From: an uncultured Ruminococcus sp.
GTDB lineage: Bacteria > Bacillota > Clostridia > Oscillospirales > Ruminococcaceae
Assembly: GCA_945867875.1 (NCBI GenBank)
Contig: CAMBJF010000132.1
Location: 1-6,626, forward strand
DNA: 6,626 bases
Direction: 5' to 3'
A model generated the notes under the pieces. The model saw nothing but the letters and a program-made list of their open reading frames with translations, ran no database searches and had not been told where the DNA came from. The translations under genes and the position numbers were made by a program. Positions 1-5,360 of the stretch are shown here, in pieces. Numbering within the stretch: the first letter of the stretch is position 1; each line of letters begins with the position of its first letter.

Positions 1-850
1 GCTTTGCATTTATCACTGCATCGTTAACAGCCGCATTGTTAATCTCGCAGCCATAGACCTTTTTAGCCTTGTCCGCAGCGATAAGGCTCATTGCACCGAT
101 GCCGCAGTATGCGTCGATGACAGTTTCCTTTCCCGTGAGCTTTGCAGACCTGACGGCAAGCTCGTACAGCCTTTCAGCCTGTGCGGGATTTACCTGTGCA
201 AAGGACTTGGGAGATATCCTGAAGCGCTTTCCGCAGATGATGTCCTCGATATAGCCCTTGCCGAAAAGCACCTCGCATCTGTCGCCCACGGTCATTTTCT
301 CAGAGCGGTTCACGGAGAAAATGAGAGTGGTTATCTCAGGACATTTCTTCATAAGTTCTTTCACAAATGCGGCCTTTGAGGGGAAGTTTTCCGATGAGCC
401 AACAATTATCGCCATAATTTCTCCCGTGTTCCTTGCAATTCTTACAAGGACGTGGCGGAGAAATCCCCTGCCGTTGAAGCTGCACCATACGGGTATTTTA
501 AGGCTGAGAGCCGTCTTTTTCATCGCCCTGATTATCCTGTCCGCACGCTCGTCATTCACGGGACAGCGATCCACAGCGGTCACGCCGCCTTTTGAGGACT
601 GATACACGCCCGATACGCATTTGCCGTTTTTGAAATCAAATGCACCCTGTACCTTGCAGCGGTAACCCTCGGGATTTTCGGCAGGGATTATCCTGTCGGG
701 ACGGCAGAGCTTGCCCATAAGCCTGTCCACCTTTATCTGCTTGAAGCGGAGCTGCTCCTCGTAGGTCATATTGCGGAGCTGACAGCCGCTGCATTTTTTA
801 TATATGGGGCAGGAATTTGCCTGCTCCTCTTTTTTATTTTGTTCGGTCAT
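1..850 (-). CDS. rlmD: 23S rRNA (uracil-5-)-methyltransferase, RlmD/RumA (TrmA) family, 3' part missing
   Basis: SAM-dependent enzyme that methylates C5 of a uridine in 23S rRNA; about 283 N-terminal residues are present and the gene runs off the left edge. Visible: the Fe-S cysteine set CPIYKKCSGC (Cys14, Cys20, Cys23) with a fourth Cys at 96 in VDRCP, matching the CX5CX2C...C pattern of RumA; the early GYRCKVQGAF segment (family YRxK); and SAM motif I DAYCGIG at 246-252 followed by an acidic/Asn stretch (YGCEINN). The catalytic Cys and general base lie beyond the window. The ATG at 848-850 has AGGAAA six bases upstream (857-862), inside the end of the preceding gene, which it overlaps by 17 nt, suggesting translational coupling. 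No TRAM RNA-binding domain precedes the cysteines, unlike many relatives. Which uridine it modifies (RlmD, RlmC, RlmCD or TrmA type) cannot be decided from this part. Confidence 0.87.
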   Translation of the reverse strand, partial: MTEQNKKEEQANSCPIYKKCSGCQLRNMTYEEQLRFKQIKVDRLMGKLCRPDRIIPAENPEGYRCKVQGAFDFKNGKCVSGVYQSSKGGVTAVDRCPVNDERADRIIRAMKKTALSLKIPVWCSFNGRGFLRHVLVRIARNTGEIMAIIVGSSENFPSKAAFVKELMKKCPEITTLIFSVNRSEKMTVGDRCEVLFGKGYIEDIICGKRFRISPKSFAQVNPAQAERLYELAVRSAKLTGKETVIDAYCGIGAMSLIAADKAKKVYGCEINNAAVNDAVINAK

Positions 851-1427
851 TGAGATTTTCCTTTCGGTTTACAGAGGACATTACCTTCCTCATACATAGG
901 GCAACAAATAAAAATATCGCCGTGCTGATAGCTGCATTTATGAGCTTGCCGATGTAAAGAGCTTTGTCAAGATGTATTTCCTTTGTCACGCCGTTATATT
1001 CCGTGACAAGAAATTCGTATCCCCAGGGGGTGATGTGCTGTTGTACGGAAAAGGGCGATGAATCGGAGGAATATACTCTTGTGACAGCCCCGCCCGTATT
1101 TTCGGATTTTTCATTGCCGAGATAATCGTAATATGAAACGGTATTTCCCGCTTTCACGGTCACGGTGTCCGAGTTGCCCTTTATTTCAATCCCGCCCCTG
1201 TTATGGAAATCACGGGTATTTGCAAGCTCTCCCTCTTCATTGAAAAAGTACACGTATTTTACGCCGCCCGTGGCTTCATAGCTGCCGAAATTTTCAGCAC
1301 TTACGGCAAAACAGCCTGTGTTGTTGTCCGCAGTGCCCGTGATGTAGCTGTTCATCAGGGCGAAAATGAAAACAAGAACAGCTATCATCGGCACGGCGGC
1401 ATTGCGGAATCCTTTGTTCGTACTCAT
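834..1427 (-). CDS. hypothetical protein with two membrane segments
   Basis: 197 residues; I do not recognise the family. A short basic N-terminus (K5, R8) precedes a hydrophobic segment at about 10-28, then about 130 polar residues rich in Gly, Asn, Ser and Tyr, then a second hydrophobic segment at about 158-178 followed by a basic tail (RKVMSSVNRK). The positive-inside rule predicts both ends in the cytoplasm and the middle domain outside. There is no lipobox or cleavable-looking signal peptide. The ATG at 1425-1427 shares its A with the SAH hydrolase stop (TGATG), with AAGGGA a few bases upstream; a TTG one codon earlier is open but sits too close to that site. The tail of the gene carries the ribosome site of rlmD. 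Position between two SAM-cycle/methylation genes suggests co-expression but gives no function. Confidence 0.75.
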   Translation of the reverse strand: MSTNKGFRNAAVPMIAVLVFIFALMNSYITGTADNNTGCFAVSAENFGSYEATGGVKYVYFFNEEGELANTRDFHNRGGIEIKGNSDTVTVKAGNTVSYYDYLGNEKSENTGGAVTRVYSSDSSPFSVQQHITPWGYEFLVTEYNGVTKEIHLDKALYIGKLINAAISTAIFLFVALCMRKVMSSVNRKENLNDRTK

Positions 1428-2677
1428 CAAAGTCCCTTATTAAGATATGCTTCCTGCTCGGGTGTGAGCTTGTCTATCCCGATATCCCAAGCGGCAAGCT
1501 TTCTGCGGGCAATTTCCATATCAACCTCACGGGGGACGTCGATTATCATACTGTCAAGCTTGCCCTTGTTCTTTACAAGGTGAAGTGCACTCATTGCCTG
1601 AACAGCAAAGGACATATCCATAATTTCGGCAGGGTGTCCGTCACCTGCGGCAAGGTTTACAAGTCTGCCCTCAGCGATGATATAAACGCTTCTGCCGTTT
1701 TTCAGCTCATAGCCCATAATGTTGTTTCTTGCAACCCAGGACTTCACGCAGTTGTTTCTAAGCCAAGCAACGTCAACCTCGCAGTCAAAATGACCTGCAT
1801 TGCAGCACACTGCGCCGTCCTTCATATTCATAAAGCTCTTTTCGGTGATAACGCCGTCGCAGCCTGTTACGGTAACGAAGAAATCGCCGACCTTTGCGGC
1901 TTTCTCCATTTTCATCACCTTGAAGCCGTCCATTACAGCCTCCATTGCCTTTATGGGGTCAACTTCGGTGACGATAACGTCAGCGCCAAGTCCCTTTGCT
2001 CTCATTGCAACGCCCTTGCCGCACCAGCCGTAGCCTGCAACAACGACATTCTTGCCTGCAACGATAAGGTTTGTGGTGCGGTTGATGCCGTCCCATACGG
2101 ACTGACCTGTGCCGTAGCGGTTATCGAAAAGATGCTTGCAGTCTGCGTTGTTCACAAGCACCATAGGGAATTTCAGCTCCCCTGCCCTGTTCATTGCGAT
2201 AAGGCGGATAATTCCCGTGGTGGTCTCCTCGCAGCCGCCGATAACGTTGGGGATAAGCTCGGGGTGCTCGGTGTGGATAAGATGAACAAGGTCGCCGCCG
2301 TCATCGATGATGATGTTGGGACCCGCTTCGATAACACGGGCAATATGGCTGTGATACTCCTCGTCTGTTGCGTTGTACCACGCAAATACCTTTAAGCCGT
2401 CGTGAACAAGAGCCGCCGCAACGTCGTCCTGAGTGGACAGGGGATTTGAGCCTGTTACGTACATATCCGCACCGCCTGCGGCAAGCACCTTGCAGAGATA
2501 TGCGGTCTTTGCTTCAAGATGAACGGAGAGGGCAATTTTAAGTCCCGCAAAGGGCTTTGTTTCGGAAAATTCCTTTTCGATGCCTCTGAGCAGTGGCATA
2601 TTCTGCTTTACCCACTGAATTTTTCTTGCTCCGCTTTCCCAAAGCTCGGGATTTCTGATCTCACTTGTGTTTGACAT
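1427..2677 (-). CDS. ahcY: S-adenosylhomocysteine hydrolase (adenosylhomocysteinase), short archaeal/Thermotoga type
   Basis: Cytosolic NAD-dependent enzyme of the methyl cycle that splits SAH to adenosine and homocysteine, or possibly S-inosylhomocysteine to inosine and homocysteine. 416 residues. Visible: VHLEAKTA at 52-59; STQDDVAAAL at 81-90; DDGGDL at 125-130; EETTTG at 150-155; CKHLFDN with Lys181, Asp185 and Asn186, the conserved catalytic Lys/Asp region; Rossmann NAD site GYGWCGKG at 215-222; NAGHFD with His296; and EGRLVNL...GHP with His348. It lacks the roughly 40-residue insertion and the C-terminal DHYRY-like tail of eukaryotic and many proteobacterial enzymes. By alignment from memory, the positions of human Thr57 and Glu59, near the substrate base, are Glu55 and Lys57 here. 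Start: the ATG at 2675-2677 has AGGAAAG at ideal distance; an ATG 48 nt upstream (2725) has no such site and adds an unconserved tail. The stop overlaps the next gene's start by one base. Confidence 0.95.
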   Translation of the reverse strand: MSNTSEIRNPELWESGARKIQWVKQNMPLLRGIEKEFSETKPFAGLKIALSVHLEAKTAYLCKVLAAGGADMYVTGSNPLSTQDDVAAALVHDGLKVFAWYNATDEEYHSHIARVIEAGPNIIIDDGGDLVHLIHTEHPELIPNVIGGCEETTTGIIRLIAMNRAGELKFPMVLVNNADCKHLFDNRYGTGQSVWDGINRTTNLIVAGKNVVVAGYGWCGKGVAMRAKGLGADVIVTEVDPIKAMEAVMDGFKVMKMEKAAKVGDFFVTVTGCDGVITEKSFMNMKDGAVCCNAGHFDCEVDVAWLRNNCVKSWVARNNIMGYELKNGRSVYIIAEGRLVNLAAGDGHPAEIMDMSFAVQAMSALHLVKNKGKLDSMIIDVPREVDMEIARRKLAAWDIGIDKLTPEQEAYLNKGL

Positions 2678-2683
2678 TTTTAT

Positions 2684-2690
2684 CTTTCCT
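2684..2690 (-). promoter_or_regulatory. ribosome binding site that decides the ahcY start
   Basis: AGGAAAG on the minus strand ends six bases before the ATG at 2677. The further upstream in-frame ATG at 2725 has no purine-rich site at suitable distance, so translation most likely begins at 2677. Confidence 0.75.
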
Positions 2691-2730
2691 TTCGGTTTTG
2701 GTTCATTGATTCGGTCGGTGGACAAATTGA

Positions 2731-2747
2731 AATCTGACGGTCAGATT
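2731..2747. repeat. perfect 8-bp inverted repeat upstream of ahcY
   Basis: AATCTGAC, one central G, then GTCAGATT form an exact inverted repeat 54 bases upstream of the ahcY ATG, in the 118-bp gap after the pyrophosphatase-like gene. It could be an operator for a dimeric regulator or a small RNA hairpin (6-bp stem, 5-nt loop). The minus-strand sequence after it (TCAATTTG) lacks a convincing U run, so a terminator is unlikely in that direction. On the plus strand it is followed by TATTTTTG, but no plus-strand gene needs terminating. No strong promoter hexamers were found nearby, only a weak TAGACA at suboptimal spacing from AATAAT. Confidence 0.45.
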
Positions 2748-2795
2748 ATTTTTGCAATTAAATTTTTCTTGTCTATTGGAAAATCATACTGTCCC

Positions 2796-3131
2796 TTACA
2801 TCGGCATAATGATCTCCGCCCGGAAATACTTCTCCTGAAAGCACACCCGCTCCCATATTTCCTCTTTGGTAAAGGACATATCCTCGGGAGCGATGACCCA
2901 CTTGTCCTCAACATCATCATACCTGTGGATAACGGCGATGATCTTTCCCGTAAATTCATCAACAGGCTCATTCACACCGAGAATGTATGCGTCCTGCTCC
3001 TCGCCGTCGGTAGCGATTATCCCTTTGATATAGCCGTAATTCACGGGATAGTACATATCCCTGTGCTGGGGGTGGAAGCTGCCCAGCGGGCGGTCAACGG
3101 TGACGGTCACGGTTTGTCCTATAATATTCAT
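2796..3131 (-). CDS. small inorganic pyrophosphatase-like protein (family I fold)
   Basis: 111 residues, shorter than the roughly 160-200 of bacterial family I pyrophosphatases, which hydrolyse PPi to two phosphates in the cytosol. Visible: VTVDRPLGS at 10-18; the hallmark YYPVNYGYI at 27-35; DGEEQDAYILG at 42-52 in the place of the family signature DGDPxDxxxL; and DDVEDKWVIAP at 72-82 resembling the D..DDK(I/L)IAVP block. Asp42 and Asp47 keep two of the three signature Asp residues, while the middle Asp is Glu44 and the hydrophobic residue is Gln46, so activity is uncertain. Similar short proteins are, to my recollection, annotated as inorganic diphosphatase in Clostridia. Start: the ATG at 3129-3131 has AAGGAA upstream; an earlier in-frame ATG (3155) lacks a site. 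It lies 108 bp after the deaminase gene and 118 bp before ahcY. Confidence 0.75.
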   Translation of the reverse strand: MNIIGQTVTVTVDRPLGSFHPQHRDMYYPVNYGYIKGIIATDGEEQDAYILGVNEPVDEFTGKIIAVIHRYDDVEDKWVIAPEDMSFTKEEIWERVCFQEKYFRAEIIMPM

Positions 3132-3140
3132 AACATATAT

Positions 3141-3146
3141 TTCCTT
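3141..3146 (-). promoter_or_regulatory. ribosome binding site that decides the pyrophosphatase-like start
   Basis: AAGGAA on the minus strand lies nine bases before the ATG at 3131. It falls inside the reading frame of the longer alternative (ATG at 3155), whose own upstream sequence is pyrimidine-rich, which favours the shorter 111-residue protein. Confidence 0.6.
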
Positions 3147-3239
3147 TTGCGGCATATAGAACGGAGAACCTGTCTTGGGACATTTTTCGCTCCCCGCCCC
3201 ACAAAACTATGAAACGAGCGGGTGCAGGCACAGTCCTGC

Positions 3240-4508
3240 TCAGAATTTCTCCGCAGCCTCTCTTGCCTTTGCGTAGATTTCCTCTTCATCAAATTTTGTG
3301 AGCCTGCCCTTTTCAAGAACGATGTCGCCGTTAATGATAACGGTGTCAACCTCGCTGCCGTTTGCGGAATATACAAGAGCGGCGGTCAGGTCATTGCGGG
3401 GGTAAAATTCGGGGCGGTCAAGGTCGAGTATGGCGATGTCCGCTTTGTTTCCCGATGCAATTGCCCCCGATTTTTCAAAGCCAAGTGCCTTTGCGGCATT
3501 CACGGTGGCAAAATCAAGCACCTCTCTTGCGGTGCATACGGTGGGAATGCCCGTTGTACCCTTGTGGAGGAGGGCGGCGTAGTTCATTTCAGTGAACATA
3601 TTGAGAGTGTTGTTAGACGCCTGACTGTCAGTGCCCATACAGATGTTCACATTCTTTTCCATAAGGTGGGGAATGGGAGCGATTCCGTTTGCAAGCTTAA
3701 GATTGCTCTTTGGGTTGTGGATAACGCTGACGTTTTTCTCCGCAAGAATATCCATATCCTGCTCGGAAAGGTGAACGCAGTGAGCGGCGGCGGTCTTTAC
3801 ATCGAAAAAGCCCAGCTCATCAAGATATTCCACGGGGGATTTGCCGTGCTCCTTATAGCAGTTCTTGACCTCGTTCAGAGTTTCCGAAAGGTGAATGTGA
3901 AATTCCTGCTTTGTTTCCTTTGCCTTTTCAACGAGAAATTCAAGATAATCCCTGCCACAGGTGTATATTGCGTGAGGGCCAAGCTTGAAGCTTATGAGGG
4001 GGTCATCTTTGAACTGCTCCCTTTCCTGCATATGCTCATTGTAGCGGCGTATGGCGTCCTTTTCAGTCCTGTCGGGTCCTGTGAGGCCTCTTGTCATAAC
4101 GGCTTTCATACCGAGCGTTTTTGCTGCCTCCGCACACTTTATCGGGAACATATGCATATCCATAAAGCATACAGTTCCGCTCTTTATCATCTCCGCACAG
4201 GAGAGCATTGCGCCCCAGTATGCGTCATCGGGGGTGAGCATATCTTCTCGTGGCATTATGCTGCCGAAGAGCCAGTCCTCAAAGGTGAGGTCGTCCGCAA
4301 GGTTGCGGAAAAGGGACATATATGAATGGACGTGGCAGTTCATAAGTCCGGGTATGGCAAGCTTTCCCGAGCCGTCTATTATTTTGTCGGCAGTGAAGCC
4401 CTCAGGCTGTGTTCCTGCGGCGGTTATGGTGTCCCCCGAAATGCAGATGTCTCCCTCGGCTATGTCTCCGCACACAAACATTTTTATGTTCTTGATAAGG
4501 ATATTCAT
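3240..4508 (-). CDS. mtaD: 5'-methylthioadenosine/S-adenosylhomocysteine deaminase (amidohydrolase superfamily)
   Basis: Cytosolic metal-dependent deaminase of the TRZ/ATZ-MtaD group, which converts SAH to S-inosylhomocysteine and methylthioadenosine to methylthioinosine, releasing ammonia. 422 residues, the usual length. Visible: N-terminal beta-sandwich part (about 1-50) leading into IPGLMNCHVH, with metal ligands His59 and His61; PREDMLTPDDAYWGA at 86-100; HIHLSET at 204-210 with His206 (metal) and Glu209 (proton shuttle); AAHCVHL at 241-247; HNPKSNLKLANGIAPI at 264-279; GTDSQASNN at 292-300 with catalytic/metal Asp294; and a C-terminal GNKADIAILDL block at 353-363 returning to the beta domain. 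The usual motif is GTDGxASNN, so Ser-Gln at 295-296 is a variant. The start has AAAGGAAGC at 4515-4522 and a good promoter. It is the first gene of a run that includes SAH hydrolase, which favours SAH as the physiological substrate. Guanine or other aminohydrolases of the superfamily are less likely. Confidence 0.9.
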   Translation of the reverse strand: MNILIKNIKMFVCGDIAEGDICISGDTITAAGTQPEGFTADKIIDGSGKLAIPGLMNCHVHSYMSLFRNLADDLTFEDWLFGSIMPREDMLTPDDAYWGAMLSCAEMIKSGTVCFMDMHMFPIKCAEAAKTLGMKAVMTRGLTGPDRTEKDAIRRYNEHMQEREQFKDDPLISFKLGPHAIYTCGRDYLEFLVEKAKETKQEFHIHLSETLNEVKNCYKEHGKSPVEYLDELGFFDVKTAAAHCVHLSEQDMDILAEKNVSVIHNPKSNLKLANGIAPIPHLMEKNVNICMGTDSQASNNTLNMFTEMNYAALLHKGTTGIPTVCTAREVLDFATVNAAKALGFEKSGAIASGNKADIAILDLDRPEFYPRNDLTAALVYSANGSEVDTVIINGDIVLEKGRLTKFDEEEIYAKAREAAEKF

Positions 4509-4543
4509 ACAAAGCTTCCTTTCATTCGCAGATATTCAACATT

Positions 4544-4572
4544 ATTATACCATATTATCAGGCTCAAAGCAA
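4544..4572 (-). promoter_or_regulatory. sigma-70/sigmaA promoter of the mtaD-led operon
   Basis: On the minus strand a perfect TATAAT (4544-4549) preceded by TGG (extended -10) is separated by exactly 17 bases from TTGCTT (4567-4572), a partial -35 box. Transcription should start near 4537, giving a leader of about 29 nt containing the mtaD ribosome site, too short for a riboswitch. Confidence 0.75.
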
Positions 4573-4676
4573 TAGCATAGGACAACTTTGTGTGTCGGAT
4601 TTCAGACAGTAAACGTTGGCATTTTCGGTGAAAGAATATTCCGCACTGGGCGGCGATAACGGAAAGACACTTTGAT

Positions 4677-4712
4677 AAACATAGCTCCCCCGACCTCGGA
4701 GGAGCTATGTTT
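4677..4712 (-). terminator. probable rho-independent terminator/hairpin
   Basis: AAACATAGCTCC (4677-4688) and GGAGCTATGTTT (4701-4712) form a perfect 12-bp stem. The 12-base loop can add a further CCG/CGG pairing after one mismatch. On the minus strand it follows the methyltransferase stop by about 20 bases and ends in TTTAT, a short U run, so it probably terminates transcripts from the right. It separates that gene from the mtaD promoter. The lack of a longer U tract lowers confidence. Confidence 0.6.
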
Positions 4713-4731
4713 AGATGTATTTAAGCTTACA

Positions 4732-5290
4732 TTACATCTTATTTTTTAATATGATCGGTTTTTTTGCATCAAGAATTATAGAGACCATTCCCAGTTTTTC
4801 CATAGAATTTCTTGTATCAAACCGCAGCGAGCGTCCTATTTTTCCGTCAGCTTCATTCCAATATTTATAATGGAAATCGCCGTTTTCATCACAATATTCC
4901 AAGAGCTCGGTTTCAAAACCAGCCTGTTCAAAAAGAGAACTCAACGTTTTATAATCATACACGACCTTATGAGTGAATGCAGGGTGATTCGGGTCACCGT
5001 TTCCTCCCACCTTTACCATATTCTGATACCATTCATTCCTAAAGTTTTTATCGGGCACAGCAATACGGACATACCCGCCTTCCTCAAGAAAATCGTAACA
5101 GTTTTTTTGCCGCAATGTACCCGTCTGAAAAGGTCATATGTTCCCAAACGTGTTCAGCAAGAAATGCAATAGGTTTTTCTTTTGCAAACATTCTTACAAA
5201 ATCTGCTCTGTTAGTCAAATCAAGTTCATTTTTCTGAGTGGATATCCAACCGTCATAATTTGTTTTTCCTGCTCCGATTATCACCCTCAT
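4732..5290 (-). pseudogene. frameshifted SAM-dependent methyltransferase-like gene (COG4627 type)
   Basis: Two overlapping frames join into one protein of about 185 residues if one A is removed from the A7 run at 5102-5108. The first frame (5290 to 5084) gives VIIGAGKTNYDGWIST near the N-terminus, a degenerate SAM-binding glycine motif, and FLAEHVWEHMTF at 43-54. The second continues with NCYDFLEEGGYVRIAVPD, FRNEWYQNMV and a C-terminal EYCDENGDFHYKYWN block. This is the layout of the predicted methyltransferases of COG4627 (xxEHxWEH, then LxPGGxxRIAVPD). The substrate is unknown. The start ATG at 5288-5290 has GAGGAG seven bases upstream. The second frame has no credible own start, only TTG at 5115 without a ribosome site. 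As read, the first frame ends after 68 residues and loses the core fold. The gene is AT-richer (about 38% G+C by hand count) than its neighbours. It could be a decayed gene, a strain-level mixture, an assembly error or a slippage site. Confidence 0.72.
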
Positions 5291-5360
5291 AAAAAATCTC
5301 CTCTGCCTTATTTTTTATCGTTTTCATCGTCTGTGTATTACAAGCATTTTTGCATATAAA

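Noticed and set aside
1580..2395. Long plus-strand open frame (271 codons) across ahcY
   Set aside because: It is a shadow of the highly conserved ahcY on the minus strand; the translation has no recognisable domain and is Cys/His/Val-rich as expected of an antisense frame.
2678..2795. Possible SAH or SAM riboswitch before ahcY
   Set aside because: The 118-bp gap shows only one simple palindrome and none of the conserved core elements I would recognise of SAH or SAM riboswitches; the mtaD leader is about 29 nt and too short.
3222..4325. Long plus-strand open frame (367 codons) across mtaD
   Set aside because: Antisense shadow of the deaminase gene, which has every expected catalytic motif on the minus strand.
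4573..4676. Possible small gene between the terminator hairpin and the mtaD promoter
   Set aside because: One minus-strand frame stays open through the region, but it has no start codon with a ribosome site and runs through both the hairpin and the promoter; I see nothing else coding there.
5102..5108. Programmed -1 ribosomal frameshift at the A7 run
   Set aside because: The downstream coding frame is +1 relative to the upstream one, and no stimulatory hairpin or internal Shine-Dalgarno is evident.
5291..5360. Promoter for the methyltransferase-like gene (TTGTAA, 18 bases, GATAAA)
   Set aside because: Both boxes are weak and spacing is 18, so it cannot be told from chance in AT-rich sequence; the gene may be read from recG.
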